From Polaromonas sp. (lineage in GTDB: Bacteria; Pseudomonadota; Gammaproteobacteria; Burkholderiales; Burkholderiaceae_C), in the NCBI GenBank assembly GCA_021731285.1, contig JAKFXR010000133.1:1-49731 (forward strand): a stretch of DNA of 49,731 nucleotides, written 5' to 3'. The position numbers were made by a program, and so were the translations under genes. This document shows, in pieces, positions 24,810 through 34,673 of the stretch; the stretch's first letter is position 1, and the number at the start of each line of letters is the position of its first letter. The notes beneath the pieces are model-generated. The model had not been told where the DNA came from. It worked only from the letters and a program-made list of their open reading frames with translations, and ran no database searches.

Positions 24810-26004
24810 GCCGCAGTAGCCACGCCGCGCGGCTGCCTGCCCCTACCACCGCGCCGGTGGCCCAGAAGACGCCCACAATGCCGATGACGGCGCCCAGGGT
24901 GCCGAAAAGAATGGGCATCACGACGCTCGAGGCGTTGATCGCCATCAGGCGCAGACCCAGCGCCTCACCGTGCCGCTCCTCAGGTGTGATCTGATGCAGC
25001 ATGCTCATGACCATGGGCTGCACGGTGCCAAGCGCGAAACCCAGCACCACCGAGCACACACCCATGCCCAGCGCCGTGTCCATGAGGGGATAAACACCAA
25101 AGAGAGCAGCAGTCACCAGCATCGCCGACGACAGCACACGCCACTCGCGCAGATGTGCCGCCATCATTGGCATGACCATGCGAATGGCTGCAGCCGAAAT
25201 GGCGAAAGCGCCCAGGATGGAGCCAATCACCGATGCGCTGATGCCTTTCTCAAACCCCAACACCGGCACCACAAAAGTGTGCACGTCCCAGCAGGACGAC
25301 AAAAACCAGTTCACCAGCATCAGGCGGCGGAAACCGGGCTCCCGCAGCAGAGCCCAGGCGCTGGGTGATACCGCGCCCAGCGTCGCGACCACAGGTGGCA
25401 ACTCACGGGTGGGCCGCACCAGAAACCAGCTGGCCAGCGGCAGCACCGCCATCAAAAAGAAGGCCCAGCGGTAGCCTTCGAGGCTGTTGGGCGCGGCGCC
25501 CGCATGGTCAATCAGCAGACCCGCCGCAAAGGGCCCGATAAAATTGGAGATGGCCGGGCCGATGGACAGCCAGCTGAACACCTGCCGCAACTGCAGTGCG
25601 CCTTCCGCCGCCCGGCCCACGTGACGCTGCAGGGAAATCACTGCAGCGCCCGTCGCGCCACCGGTGAGCAGCGCCGACAGGCACAGTACCGGAAACACCG
25701 GAAACGCGACCGCCAGGCCGGCCCCCAGTACCGCCGCCAGCACGCTGAACCCCATGGGACGCTTGAGCCCGTGCCGATCCGCAAAACGCCCTGCCGGCAA
25801 CGCCAGAAAGACCTGCGTCAACGCAAAGAAAGCAAGCAGGACGCCCACGGCGGCGGGGCTGTAGCCTTCGCGCAGCGCCAGCAGCGGTGCGGCCATGCGT
25901 GTCCCCGCCATGCAGGCGTGCAGGCAGACCTGCGCAAGAATCAGGCGTGCCAGCTCCGCACTGAGGCCGCCGCGTTCAGACCGGGTTGTCGTCACTGCTT
26001 TCAT
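24787..26004 (-). CDS. Major facilitator superfamily transporter
   Basis: A 405-residue permease with about twelve helices. The loop 2-3 motif is PAGRFADRHGLKRPMGF, and the helix 8-9 half carries ALGTVQPMVMSMLHQITPEERHGEALG. The ATG at 26004 (MKAVTTTRSERGG) was chosen; the longer frame upstream is antisense-free but lies within rmuC and looks like out-of-frame rmuC sequence. It overlaps the rmuC 3' end by 29 bases, implying coupling. The substrate is unknown; an efflux role is possible. Confidence 0.87.
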   Translation of the reverse strand: MKAVTTTRSERGGLSAELARLILAQVCLHACMAGTRMAAPLLALREGYSPAAVGVLLAFFALTQVFLALPAGRFADRHGLKRPMGFSVLAAVLGAGLAVAFPVFPVLCLSALLTGGATGAAVISLQRHVGRAAEGALQLRQVFSWLSIGPAISNFIGPFAAGLLIDHAGAAPNSLEGYRWAFFLMAVLPLASWFLVRPTRELPPVVATLGAVSPSAWALLREPGFRRLMLVNWFLSSCWDVHTFVVPVLGFEKGISASVIGSILGAFAISAAAIRMVMPMMAAHLREWRVLSSAMLVTAALFGVYPLMDTALGMGVCSVVLGFALGTVQPMVMSMLHQITPEERHGEALGLRLMAINASSVVMPILFGTLGAVIGIVGVFWATGAVVGAGSRAAWLLRPRADKTS

Positions 26005-27331
26005 CCGCCGGAGAAAGCAGCGCCTGGGCCTGTTCTTCCGGGAGGGCCTCCACCACCTTGAGCGCGCGGCGCATCTGGTTGGTGCGGGTGTGTGCCGTGT
26101 CCAGCGTGTCGGATGCCTTGCGCACCTGCTCGCGGATTTTCTCCACCCAGGTGCCATAACGCTCGAACTCGGTCTTGACTGCGCCCAGCACTTTCCATAC
26201 CTCCGAGGCCTGCTGCTCCAGCGCCAGTGTGCGAAAGCCCATGTGCAGACTGTTGAGCATGGCCAGCAAGGTGGTCGGTCCAGCGAGTGTCACGCGGTAG
26301 TCGCGCTGCAGGCTGTCCATCAGGCCGGGGCGGCGCAGCACCTCGGCATACAGGCTTTCAATCGGCAGGAACAGAATGGCGAAGTCGGTGGTGTGCGGCG
26401 GACACAGGTAGGAATCGCTGATGGATTTCGCCTCGGTCCGTATCCGCGACTCCAGAGCGCGCGCCGCAATGTCGGCCGCAGCCGGGTCAGCCCTGTCCTG
26501 CGCGTCGAGCAGGCGCTCATAGTCATCGCGCGGAAACTTGGCATCGATGGGCAGCCAGACCGGAGAGCCATCGGCGCTGCGACCCGGAAAGCGGATGGCG
26601 AAATCCACCCGCTGGTTGCTGCGCGGTTTGGTCTCGACCTGCTTGGCATACTGCTCGCCGGTCAGCACCTGCTCCAGCAAGGCTTCGAGCTGAACCTCGC
26701 CGAACATGCCGCGGGTTTTCACATTGGTCAGCACGCGTTGCAGCGCGCCCACGCCCTGGGCCAGCGACTGCATTTCGCCCAGGCCCTTGTGCACCTGCTC
26801 CAGCCGGTCAGCGACCTGCTTGAAGCTTTCACCCAGACGCGTTTCAAGCGTGGTCTGCAGTTTTTCGTCGACGGTGCGCCGCATCTCGTCGAGCTTGGCA
26901 GAGTTGGTCTGCTGCAACTGGGTAAGCTGCGTTGCCAGCGTTTCCCGCACCTCGACCATTCGCCGGGCGTTGGATTCGCTGACGGACTGAAGCTGGGTCG
27001 TCAAGGTGTCTGACAGCGTCTTCTGCAGCAAGGTGAGCTGCTGCGCAAAGGCATCTATCTGGCTGTTCTGCGTGCGTATGGCCTCGGCGCTTTGCTGCAC
27101 CAGGGTCTGCTGGAAGGTGGCAAAGGTGGTGGCCAGTTCCTGCCGGCTGGCGCGCGAGTTTTCACTGATCTCGCGGCGCAACTCACGCTCCACTTTGTCA
27201 TGGCCCTCCGCCAGAACGGCCACGAGCTCCGCGCGGCCACTGTCAGGCGGTTTGCGCAGCAGCAGCCAGACCAGCAACAGGAAGTTGCCCAGCAACAGGG
27301 TCAGCGCCAGCCAGATGTGCAGGGAAGTCAT
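25976..27331 (-). CDS. rmuC: DNA recombination protein RmuC
   Basis: A 451-residue protein. An N-terminal membrane helix (IWLALTLLLGNFLLLVWLLL) is followed by a long coiled coil (about residues 30-190). The RmuC nuclease-like domain comes next (GMFGEVQLEALLEQVLTGEQY, VWLPIDAKFPRDDYERLLDA, PTTLLAMLNSLHMGFRTLALEQQASEVW). RmuC limits inversions at short inverted repeats in E. coli. It lies 9 bases after the hydroxyacid dehydrogenase gene, in the same operon. Confidence 0.93.
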   Translation of the reverse strand: MTSLHIWLALTLLLGNFLLLVWLLLRKPPDSGRAELVAVLAEGHDKVERELRREISENSRASRQELATTFATFQQTLVQQSAEAIRTQNSQIDAFAQQLTLLQKTLSDTLTTQLQSVSESNARRMVEVRETLATQLTQLQQTNSAKLDEMRRTVDEKLQTTLETRLGESFKQVADRLEQVHKGLGEMQSLAQGVGALQRVLTNVKTRGMFGEVQLEALLEQVLTGEQYAKQVETKPRSNQRVDFAIRFPGRSADGSPVWLPIDAKFPRDDYERLLDAQDRADPAAADIAARALESRIRTEAKSISDSYLCPPHTTDFAILFLPIESLYAEVLRRPGLMDSLQRDYRVTLAGPTTLLAMLNSLHMGFRTLALEQQASEVWKVLGAVKTEFERYGTWVEKIREQVRKASDTLDTAHTRTNQMRRALKVVEALPEEQAQALLSPADESSDDNPV

Positions 27332-27340
27332 TCTTTGCGC

Positions 27341-28327
27341 TTATCTGGAGGCAAGGGCCGCGGGATTGAGCGGCGTCAATGGTTTTTTGTCCCGGAAGTA
27401 AGCGATCAGGTTATCGGCGGCCAGGTTGGCCATGGCCAGACGGGTCGGTACGGAGGCGCTCGCAATGTGCGGCGTCAGCACCACGTTGGACAGCGTGAGC
27501 AGATCAGGGTGGACCCTGGGTTCGCCCTCGAACACATCCAGCCCCGCCGCCGCAATACGCTTTTCACGCAACGCCAGCGCCAGCGCCGCGTCGTCCACAA
27601 TACCGCCGCGCGCAATGTTGATCAGGGTGGCGGTTGGCTTCATCAGCGCCAGTTCGGCCGCACCTATGCTGTGGTGCGACGCCGGTGAATAAGGCAGCAC
27701 CAGCACCAGATGGTCGGCGCTTCTGAGCAGCTCTTCCTTGCTGACGTAGCTCGCCTTGCAGCCGGCCTCTTGCGCCGCATCCAGCCGTGAACGGTTGTGA
27801 TAAATCACCTTCATGCCAAAGCCATGTGCGCCGCGCCTGGCAATGCCCTGCCCGATACGGCCCATGCCCAGAATGCCCAGCGTGCTGCCGTGGATGTCGG
27901 AGCCCGCAAACATGTCAAAGCTCCACTTCCCCCACTTGCCGGCGCGCAGGAAATGCTCGCTCTCGGTGATGCGCCGGGCCGTCGCCATCAGCAGCGCAAA
28001 CCCAAAATCGGCGGTGGTCTCGGTCAGCACGTCCGGCGTGTTGGTGGCCAGCACGCCGGCCGCCGTCATCGCGTCAATATCAAAGTTGTTGTAGCCAACA
28101 GCCATGTTGGCGCATATCTTCAGCGTGGGGCAAGCTGCCAGCACCTCGGCATCGATGCGCTCACCGCCCGTGGTGAAGGCGCCATCTTTTCCCTGCAGTT
28201 TTTCGATCAGCTGCGCTTTGGACCATGTTTCGTCCGGCTGGTTGGACGTGACGTCAAAGTGTTGTTCCAGCCGGGCAATCACCTCGGGGAAAACGGAACG
28301 GGCGACAAGAATGCGGGGGTGACTCAT
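27341..28327 (-). CDS. D-2-hydroxyacid dehydrogenase (glyoxylate/hydroxypyruvate reductase type)
   Basis: A 328-residue NAD(P)-dependent dehydrogenase. The NAD-binding motif is LGILGMGRIGQGIARRGAHGFG. The catalytic Arg is in LINIARGGIVDDAALALAL, the Glu in GLDVFEGEPRVHPDLL and the His in NVVLTPHIASASVPTR. The substrate-loop sequence NMAVGYNNFDIDAMTAAGV resembles GhrB-type glyoxylate/hydroxypyruvate/2-ketogluconate reductases. It lies in a minus-strand run between the antiporter gene and rmuC. Confidence 0.9.
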   Translation of the reverse strand: MSHPRILVARSVFPEVIARLEQHFDVTSNQPDETWSKAQLIEKLQGKDGAFTTGGERIDAEVLAACPTLKICANMAVGYNNFDIDAMTAAGVLATNTPDVLTETTADFGFALLMATARRITESEHFLRAGKWGKWSFDMFAGSDIHGSTLGILGMGRIGQGIARRGAHGFGMKVIYHNRSRLDAAQEAGCKASYVSKEELLRSADHLVLVLPYSPASHHSIGAAELALMKPTATLINIARGGIVDDAALALALREKRIAAAGLDVFEGEPRVHPDLLTLSNVVLTPHIASASVPTRLAMANLAADNLIAYFRDKKPLTPLNPAALASR

Positions 28328-28346
28328 GGCAGTACAGGATGAAAAA

Positions 28347-29756
28347 TCAACGGAACCAGATGAATGTCATCAGGACGAACAAGGGGATCAGTACCGCACC
28401 CGACCATGCCATGTAGCCAAAGAAACTGGGCATCTTGACGCCCCGGTCTTCAGCGATGGCCTTGACCATCAGGTTGGGCGCGTTGCCGATATAGGTATTG
28501 GCGCCCATGAAGACCGAGCCGGCTGAAATTGCTGCCAGCGTAGTCGCCAGTGTGGTCATCAGCACCTGCGGGTCACCGCCGGCAGTGTTGAAAAACACGA
28601 GATAGGTGGGCGCGTTGTCCAGAAATGAGCTCAGGATGCCGGATGCCCAGAAATACATCGCCGGGTCGGGCTGGCCGTCGGGCCGGGTCACGGCCGACAC
28701 CACGGCACCAAAAGGTCCGCTGCTACCAGCTTTGAGCATGGCAATCACCGGAATGATGGTCAGAAAAATGCCGGCAAAGAGCTTGGCCACTTCGGCCATC
28801 GGCCCCCAGGAAAACTGGTTGTCCTCATGCACTTTGCGCGCCGTCATTTTCAGTGACAGCAAGGTGATGGCGATCAGGCCCGCATCGCGCACCAGACCAG
28901 GCAAACCGACCTCGGTTCCGTAGACATTGAACACGACCGGCGACTTCCAGAAACCGCTGAGCAGTACCAGGCCTGCCACCGCAGCCAGCAACAGGAAGTT
29001 CAAGGCACCATCGAAGCCCAGTTGCGGGGTGTCCGGCGTCGGATCCACAGGCTGCACACCTTCCCTGCGGTAATACCAGGTGTCGAGCAGGTAAAAGATA
29101 ACCAGCAAGCTGCCGATCAGAAACAGGGTTTCAGGAAAGATGTGCCTGACGGTCCAGAAAAAATCCACACCCTTCAGAAAGCCCAGAAACAAAGGCGGAT
29201 CGCCCAGCGGTGTCAACGAGCCGCCCGCATTGGAAACGATAAAGATAAAAAAGACAACGATGTGCGCCGCATGTTTGCGGTTGTCGTTGGCGCGAATCAG
29301 GGGCCGGATCATCAGCATGGAGGCGCCGGTGGTGCCCATGAAGCTGGCCAGTACAGCGCCGATCAGCAACAGGCCTGCGTTGAGCCCGGGGCTGCCATGC
29401 AAATTGCCGCGTATGAAAATGCCGCCCGCCACCGTGAACAGCGCGGTCAGCAGGATGATGAAAGGAATGTACTCACCCAGCAACGCGTGCACCAGACTGA
29501 CGCCCGCCACCGAGGGCCCGAACATCGCCGCAAAGGGAATAAAAAACGCCAGCGTCCAGGCCGCCGATACCTTGCCGAAATGGTGATGCCAGAACGCAGG
29601 CACCAGCAAGGGCATCAGCGCGATGGACAGCAGAAGGCCGGCGAAGGGCACGCCCCACAGTGGCGACAGCTGACTTCCGTCAAAGCCTGCGGCCAGGGCC
29701 ATTCCAGGCCAGACAAAAAACAAAGCCGCGACGGCGGCCCAGCGTGATATTTTCAT
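28347..29756 (-). CDS. CitMHS/NhaD-like sodium:proton antiporter family protein
   Basis: A 469-residue membrane protein with about twelve helices. The N-terminal ISRWAAVAALFFVWPGMALAA looks like a cleavable signal or first helix. Conserved blocks are GGIFIRGNLHGSPGLNAGLLLIG, FIVSNAGGSLTPLGDPPLFLGFLKG and SAGSVFMGANTYIGNAPNLMVKAIAE, the duplicated ion-transporter signatures. Start ATG 29756 follows GGAG with 7-base spacing; the longer frame begins inside the pncB end. Whether it moves Na+ or a carboxylate cannot be told. Confidence 0.85.
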   Translation of the reverse strand: MKISRWAAVAALFFVWPGMALAAGFDGSQLSPLWGVPFAGLLLSIALMPLLVPAFWHHHFGKVSAAWTLAFFIPFAAMFGPSVAGVSLVHALLGEYIPFIILLTALFTVAGGIFIRGNLHGSPGLNAGLLLIGAVLASFMGTTGASMLMIRPLIRANDNRKHAAHIVVFFIFIVSNAGGSLTPLGDPPLFLGFLKGVDFFWTVRHIFPETLFLIGSLLVIFYLLDTWYYRREGVQPVDPTPDTPQLGFDGALNFLLLAAVAGLVLLSGFWKSPVVFNVYGTEVGLPGLVRDAGLIAITLLSLKMTARKVHEDNQFSWGPMAEVAKLFAGIFLTIIPVIAMLKAGSSGPFGAVVSAVTRPDGQPDPAMYFWASGILSSFLDNAPTYLVFFNTAGGDPQVLMTTLATTLAAISAGSVFMGANTYIGNAPNLMVKAIAEDRGVKMPSFFGYMAWSGAVLIPLFVLMTFIWFR

Positions 29757-29802
29757 GGTGTCTCCGTTGTTCCAAAAGCCGGGGGCAAGCTCCCGACCAC
29801 CA

Positions 29803-30999
29803 TTATCCCGGTGCCGCGATGTCAAAAACCTGACGCAGGTAAGCCAGGTATTTTTCGTCATCACACATGTTTTTGGATGGTGTGTCGGACAGTTTGGCCA
29901 CCGGCTGGCCGTTGCAGCGAATCATCTTGATCACAATTTGCAGCGGCTCATAGCCCAGGTCATTGGTGAGGTTGGTGCCGATGCCAAACGCCAGCTGGCA
30001 GCGTCCACGGAACTGCTGGTAGAGCTCGACGGTGCGTGGCACCGTCAGGCCGTCGCTGAAGATCAGCGTTTTCGTTTTCGGATCGACCCGGTTCTTGGCG
30101 TAGTGCGCCAGCATGCGTTCACCCCATTCGAATGGGTCGCCGCTGTCGTGACGGGCGCCGTCAAAAAGCTTGCAGAAATACATGTCAAAGTCGCGCAGGA
30201 ACGCACTCATGCCGTACACATCGCTGAGCGCAATGCCAAGATCGCCCCGGTACTCTTTGGCCCATGACTCGAAACCAAACACCTGGCTGTCGCGCAGGCG
30301 CGGCCCCAGCGCCTGGCAGGCTTGCAGGTACTCGTGCGCCATGGTGCCCAGCGGCGTCAGGCCCAGTTTCATTGCAAACAGCACATTGCTGGTACCGGCA
30401 AACTGCCCCGCAGCTCCGGCCCCCAGCCGCGCAATCAGGGTGCGCAACACTTCTTCGTGCCAGGCCTGTCCGAAGCGGCGCCGCGTGCCGTAGTCGGCAA
30501 TCTTGAGCTCACTCAGGCCGTCGGCCTGCAGCTGTCCGATTTTGGTGTCCAGGCGTTTGCGGCCCTCCATCACGTCGGCAAGCTTTTGCGTGTTGCGAAA
30601 GTAGACCTCGTTGATGATGGCCAACACCGGAATCTCGAACAGGATGGTGTGCAGCCACGGGCCTTCGATCACCACCTCGATTTCGCCCGACGGCAGCGCC
30701 TGCACGCTGACATATTTTTCGTTGAGCCGGAACAGCCCGAGAAAATCGACAAAGTCGCTCTTGATGAAGCGCATGGCCCGCAGGTAAGACAGCTCCGCAT
30801 CCTTGAAATGCAGGCTGCACAGCGAGCGGATCTCCTCACGGATCTCGTTGACGTAAGGCGCCAGCTTGCCAATGCCGGGGCTGCCGGCGTTGCGGCACTT
30901 GAAACGGTACTCTACCTGCGCACCCGGAAACTGGTGCAACACCACCTGCATCATGGTGAACTTGTACAGATCGGTATCCAGCAGGCTGGTAATGATCAT
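29803..30999 (-). CDS. pncB: Nicotinate phosphoribosyltransferase
   Basis: A 398-residue enzyme of the NAD salvage pathway, joining nicotinate and PRPP with ATP use. It starts [18 protein letters not shown], the family hallmark. It includes [22 protein letters not shown] with the phosphorylated-type His, [35 protein letters not shown] and [16 protein letters not shown]. Full length. It is followed 46 bases later by the antiporter gene. Confidence 0.95.
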   Translation of the reverse strand: MIITSLLDTDLYKFTMMQVVLHQFPGAQVEYRFKCRNAGSPGIGKLAPYVNEIREEIRSLCSLHFKDAELSYLRAMRFIKSDFVDFLGLFRLNEKYVSVQALPSGEIEVVIEGPWLHTILFEIPVLAIINEVYFRNTQKLADVMEGRKRLDTKIGQLQADGLSELKIADYGTRRRFGQAWHEEVLRTLIARLGAGAAGQFAGTSNVLFAMKLGLTPLGTMAHEYLQACQALGPRLRDSQVFGFESWAKEYRGDLGIALSDVYGMSAFLRDFDMYFCKLFDGARHDSGDPFEWGERMLAHYAKNRVDPKTKTLIFSDGLTVPRTVELYQQFRGRCQLAFGIGTNLTNDLGYEPLQIVIKMIRCNGQPVAKLSDTPSKNMCDDEKYLAYLRQVFDIAAPG

Positions 31000-31041
31000 T
31001 CGCGTGATGCCTCAGCGGTGTTACCTGTGCTTTCTCAGGGT

Positions 31042-31401
31042 TCAGGTGCCCAGAAAGTCCACCTCGAACAACAAGGTCGCGTTGGGGGGGATCACGCCGC
31101 CAGCGCCGCGTGCGCCGTAGCCCAGCTCCGCAGGGATCACCAGACGGCGGGTGCCGCCCACCGACATGCCCTGCACGCCTTCGTCCCAGCCCTTGATAAC
31201 CTGGCCCCCGCCGAGCGAGAACTCGAACGGATCGCCGCGGTCCTTGCTGGAGTCAAACTTGGCGCCCTGCACGCCGTCGTTGTAGAGCCAGCCGGTGTAG
31301 TGCACCTTGACATACTGGCCCGCCTTGGCGATGGCGCCCGTGCCCAGAACCGTGTCTTCGTATTGCAGGCCGGAGGCCGTGGTGGTCATGGTCATCGTCA
31401 A
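31042..31401 (-). CDS. FKBP-type peptidyl-prolyl cis-trans isomerase
   Basis: A 119-residue single-domain FKBP: VKVHYTGWLYNDG, FDSSKDRGDPFEFSLGGGQVIKGWDEGVQGM, LVIPAELGYGARGAGGVIPPNATLLFEVDFLG. All aromatic pocket residues appear to be present. There is no signal peptide, so it is cytoplasmic. Between pncB and the nitroreductase gene. Confidence 0.94.
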   Translation of the reverse strand: MTMTMTTTASGLQYEDTVLGTGAIAKAGQYVKVHYTGWLYNDGVQGAKFDSSKDRGDPFEFSLGGGQVIKGWDEGVQGMSVGGTRRLVIPAELGYGARGAGGVIPPNATLLFEVDFLGT

Positions 31402-31457
31402 TCTTTCAAAAAGTAAAAGCGCGGTATCGCGCGAATCCCTGACTTTACCCCGAAGAA

Positions 31458-32159
31458 TCAGTCCAGCCAGGTCGTGAAGGACTCTGCGCTCACGCGGGGG
31501 GTGCGAAAGGTATTGACCAGGGCACCCTCATCGGCAAAACCAAGCGACATGCCGCAGACCAGCATTTCGTCGTTGCCGGCGCCTATGTGCGGCAGGATGA
31601 TGCTGGCAAATCCGTTCCATGCGGCTTGCGGGCAGGTGTGCAGGCCGTGGCCGCGCGCTGCCACCATGATGTTTTGCATGAACATGCCGTAGTCCACCAG
31701 GCTGCCCCGGCCCATCACCCGGTCCATGGTGAACATCAGGCCCACAGGCGCATCAAAAAAGCGGTAGTTGCGCTGGTGCTGGGCGTGCATCTTGTCCTTG
31801 TCGCCCTTGCCAATGCCGAGCAGGCCGTACAGGCCCCAGCCGTTTTCACGGCGCCGGTCGATGTAGGGGGAGACCCATTTTTCAGGGTAGTAGTCGTACT
31901 CTTCCCGGTACTGTGCTGCCAGTTCGGGGTTGGCGCGAATCGCGTCATGGGCGGCACAGACCTTGTCGACCAGGCTGTCTTTGCTGGCCCCCTGCAACAC
32001 GTACACCTTCCAGGGTTGCGTGTTGGTGCCGGACGGCGCACGGCTGGCCAGCTCCAGCAAATGCTCCAGCGTTTCACGCGGGACGGGCCTGGGCAGAAAG
32101 GCTCGCGTGGACATGCGGCTGTCGATGGCAGCGTCAACAGCGTTCAGGGTTTCAGTCAC
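31458..32159 (-). CDS. Nitroreductase-family flavoprotein
   Basis: A 233-residue FMN-dependent oxidoreductase. N-terminal FMN-site motif is [42 protein letters not shown]. The C-terminal part has [17 protein letters not shown] and [15 protein letters not shown]. It overlaps the thioesterase stop by four bases (ATGA). The physiological substrate is unknown; these enzymes reduce nitroaromatics and quinones. Confidence 0.9.
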   Translation of the reverse strand: MTETLNAVDAAIDSRMSTRAFLPRPVPRETLEHLLELASRAPSGTNTQPWKVYVLQGASKDSLVDKVCAAHDAIRANPELAAQYREEYDYYPEKWVSPYIDRRRENGWGLYGLLGIGKGDKDKMHAQHQRNYRFFDAPVGLMFTMDRVMGRGSLVDYGMFMQNIMVAARGHGLHTCPQAAWNGFASIILPHIGAGNDEMLVCGMSLGFADEGALVNTFRTPRVSAESFTTWLD

Positions 32160-32611
32160 TTCAGGGTCTCCAGTACGGTCAGAAGGCGGGGTGGCAAGGG
32201 TGCCGGCCGGCGGGTCTGCCGGTCAACATAAACGTGGATGAAATGGCCTTTGGCAGCCGTCAGTTCCGACGCGGCTTCGCCATCACGGCCCGAGAACAGC
32301 CCGACCTCGTAACGCACGCTGGACGAGCCCACATGCGCCACACGAATGCCGGCCAGAACCGGATCGGGAAAGGACAGCGGCGAAAAATAGTTGCACTGGG
32401 TTTCGATCACCAGACCAATCACGCCACCGTCATGAATATCCAGCGCGCCGGTCTCGATCAGGTAACCATTGACCGCAGTGTCAAACCAGCTGTAGTAAAC
32501 CACGTTGTTGACGTGGCCGTATACGTCGTTGTCCATCCAGCGGGTGCCTATGGGGCGGAAGACTTTGTAGGCGCTGCGGGGCTCGGCCTGCGGTCGTGTC
32601 GGAGAGGTCAT
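32156..32611 (-). CDS. Acyl-CoA thioesterase, hotdog (4HBT) fold
   Basis: A 151-residue thioesterase. The active-site region is [25 protein letters not shown], the YbgC/4-hydroxybenzoyl-CoA type with catalytic Asp and HVNN. A following strand [35 protein letters not shown] completes the hotdog fold. Translationally coupled to the nitroreductase. The acyl chain specificity is not predictable. Confidence 0.9.
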   Translation of the reverse strand: MTSPTRPQAEPRSAYKVFRPIGTRWMDNDVYGHVNNVVYYSWFDTAVNGYLIETGALDIHDGGVIGLVIETQCNYFSPLSFPDPVLAGIRVAHVGSSSVRYEVGLFSGRDGEAASELTAAKGHFIHVYVDRQTRRPAPLPPRLLTVLETLK

Positions 32612-32692
32612 GGAGGCCTATTTTGCCAGCCGCCACCGCAAGCGCCCGCACACAGGCGACGACGGGACAGCTAGCGGCCTTCAGCCAAGCCG

Positions 32693-32780
32693 GGGCCGCG
32701 GATCTGGCTCTGCCAGTCCGCAGGCGCAGTGGCCCCCTCGGGGGGCAGGGAGCTACACGAAGTGGGCGACCGTGGGGGCC
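32693..32780 (-). repeat. GC-rich dispersed repeat, copy 2 (R3), overlaps HDAC-like 3' end
   Basis: Aligns without gaps to 3929-4016 with six differences counted by eye. On the minus strand it encodes APTVAHFV and the TAG stop of the HDAC-like gene at the same offset used by rlmD in copy 1. Confidence 0.85.
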
Positions 32781-33712
32781 ATGTTCCATTTGTTCCAGTA
32801 GGCCAGCGCCACCCGGTAAGTGTTCATCTGCACCTGCACGGTCTCGTCAATGTTGACGCCATAACCCCCGGCCATGGCAAAAGCCAGAGGAACGCGCCGC
32901 TGCCAGGCCCAGTCAAACACCCGCCGGTCCCGCGCTTCCAGGCCGTCGAAGCTCAGGCTCAGACGTCCCAGCCGGTCCCCTTCAAACGGGTCGGCGCCGG
33001 CCAGGTAGATGACAAGCCCCGGGGCAAAGCGGCGATCCACTTCGTCCAGTGCATGGTCCAGCGCCTGCAGATAGGCGGCGTCTGTGCAGCCATCGGGCAA
33101 GTCCACGTCAAGGTCGCTGGCCTCCTTGCGAAAGGGGAAGTTTTTCTGGCCATGCATGGACAGGGTGAACACGCTGGGGTCGGCGCTGAAAATGCTGGCG
33201 GTCCCATTGCCCTGGTGGACGTCCAGGTCAATGATGGCGACGAGCAGGGGCTTGCTGTGAAGCCGGGCCCACTCCGCCTGCATCAGGCGCGCGGCGACGG
33301 CGGCATCATTGAACACGCAAAAACCGCCACCCCTGGCACTTGACGCATGGTGGGTGCCTCCGGCCAGATTGGCCGCCACGCCATCGGGCCGCCCCCGCAA
33401 ACCCAGTGCCGCGCGCGCGGCAGCCACAGTGGCGCCGGCCGAGCGTCGCGAGCGCTCCACCATCTGCACACTCCAGGGAAAACCAATCTCCCGCATGGCC
33501 GCAGCGTCCAGCAAGCCATCGGCCACCGCCTGGATGTAAGACGGGGCATGCGCCAGCGCCAGCTCGCCGTCTGTGGCGCGCGGCGCTTCGTCCATACGTA
33601 CTTGTGGCAACTCGGCAGCCACCCGGTCGCGCAGGCGCTGGTACTTGGCCATCGGGAAGCGGTGCCCGGTTGGCAAGGGCAAGACAAAGTGATCAGCGTA
33701 GAAGGCTTGCAC
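32753..33712 (-). CDS. Histone deacetylase family / acetylpolyamine amidohydrolase-like protein
   Basis: A 319-residue zinc amidohydrolase. Motifs in order: PTGHRFPMAKYQRLRD, GGTHHASSARGGGFCVFND with the active-site His pair, VAIIDLDVHQGNGTASIF with zinc ligands Asp and His, LAGADPFEGDRLGRLSLS with the third ligand Asp, and FAMAGGYG. Full length and apparently active. GTG at 33712 (VQAFYADHFVLPLP) matches where relatives begin; the 31 extra residues up to an ATG at 33805 do not. No clear ribosome-binding site. The C-terminal APTVAHFV and stop codon come from an R3 repeat. Substrate could be acetylated protein lysines or polyamines. Confidence 0.87.
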   Translation of the reverse strand: MQAFYADHFVLPLPTGHRFPMAKYQRLRDRVAAELPQVRMDEAPRATDGELALAHAPSYIQAVADGLLDAAAMREIGFPWSVQMVERSRRSAGATVAAARAALGLRGRPDGVAANLAGGTHHASSARGGGFCVFNDAAVAARLMQAEWARLHSKPLLVAIIDLDVHQGNGTASIFSADPSVFTLSMHGQKNFPFRKEASDLDVDLPDGCTDAAYLQALDHALDEVDRRFAPGLVIYLAGADPFEGDRLGRLSLSFDGLEARDRRVFDWAWQRRVPLAFAMAGGYGVNIDETVQVQMNTYRVALAYWNKWNMAPTVAHFV

Positions 33713-33830
33713 GGGCGATGAAGGGAATAGGCACCCTGAAACACCCTGTATCGGGCTGGAAAGACACCATTGTGTCCGGGATGTGAAATCGAGCGTCTCC
33801 GGCACTGCCTAGAGCCTGAGCTCTAAAATG

Positions 33831-33843
33831 GTGCAGTGCAGCA
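33831..33843. promoter_or_regulatory. Putative PhaR-type operator 1 upstream of phaP
   Basis: GTGCAGTGCAGCA, repeated almost exactly at 33889-33901. It lies just upstream of the -35 box. Confidence 0.55.
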
Positions 33844-33851
33844 AAAATCAC

Positions 33852-33879
33852 TTGCAATCGTGTGGCAGGCCTCTATACT
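33852..33879 (+). promoter_or_regulatory. Sigma-70 promoter of phaP
   Basis: TTGCAA (33852-33857), 16-base spacer, TATACT (33874-33879). It is bracketed by the two TGCAGTGCAGCA repeats, the second covering the expected start of transcription. Confidence 0.7.
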
Positions 33880-33888
33880 TCAGTTATG

Positions 33889-33901
33889 TTGCAGTGCAGC
33901 A
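33889..33901. promoter_or_regulatory. Putative PhaR-type operator 2 upstream of phaP
   Basis: TTGCAGTGCAGCA, second copy of the 33831 motif; it overlaps the expected transcription start, so a bound protein would repress. Confidence 0.55.
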
Positions 33902-33972
33902 ATTGATGGAAAGCACCACATTGTCCAGCAGCGCAACTAATTTTTAACCACTCATATATTGGAGATTTAAAT

Positions 33973-34515
33973 ATGTTGACCGCTGAACAAGTCATGGCCT
34001 CCCACAAAGCCAACGTTGAAACCCTGTTTGGTCTGACCAGCAAAGCCTTCGAAGGCGTTGAGAAACTGGTTGAACTCAATGTCCAGGCTTCCAAAGCTGC
34101 ATTGGCCGAGTCCGCCAACCACACCCAATCCCTCCTGGGCGTCAAAGACGCACAGGAACTGCTGGCCCTGCAAGCCGGCCTGTTCCAGCCCCTGGCTGAG
34201 AAAACTGCTGCTTACAGCCGTCACCTGTACGACATCGCCACCGCCACCGGTGCTGACGTCGGCAAGTCCTTTGAAGGCCAGGCTGCTGAAGCCCAAGCCA
34301 AATTCATGGGCCTGGTTGACAGCGCCGCCAAAAACGCGCCTGCCGGTTCCGAGACCGCTGTTGCCGTGATGAAAAGCGCCGTGGCTACTGCCAACAACGC
34401 TTTTGAGTCCGTGCAAAAAGCCATCAAACAAGCCAGCGACATGGCCGAAGCCAACTTCACCGCTGTGACCAACACCGCCGTGAGCGCCACCAAGACTGCC
34501 GCCAAAAAGCGCTGA
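33973..34515 (+). CDS. phaP: Phasin, polyhydroxyalkanoate granule-associated protein
   Basis: A 180-residue amphipathic helical protein of the Phasin_2 family: [41 protein letters not shown] and [27 protein letters not shown]. An Ala/Thr/Lys-rich end ([11 protein letters not shown]) follows. It coats PHA storage granules. The codons are strikingly regular, as in highly expressed genes. A strong promoter, GGAG before the ATG and a strong terminator make it a high-output single-gene unit. Paired operator-like repeats suggest control by the PHA-responsive repressor PhaR, whose gene is not in this window. Confidence 0.95.
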   Translation: MLTAEQVMASHKANVETLFGLTSKAFEGVEKLVELNVQASKAALAESANHTQSLLGVKDAQELLALQAGLFQPLAEKTAAYSRHLYDIATATGADVGKSFEGQAAEAQAKFMGLVDSAAKNAPAGSETAVAVMKSAVATANNAFESVQKAIKQASDMAEANFTAVTNTAVSATKTAAKKR

Positions 34516-34623
34516 TCTGCCCTCCTTCTGGAGCTTGCGAGCTGAACCCTTGCTCTCTTGAGCAAAGGCTCCAACGAGTTGTCTCCTCGGGTCCATCTGA
34601 AAGCACGTTTCACGGACCCCTTT

Positions 34624-34654
34624 AAAGCCTGATCGCAAGATCAGGCTTTTTTTT
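34624..34654 (+). terminator. Terminator of phaP
   Basis: AAAGCCTGATC/GATCAGGCTTT stem around a GCAA loop, continuing into eight T. Confidence 0.93.
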
Positions 34655-34673
34655 GCCTCAGCCGGGCTGCTTC

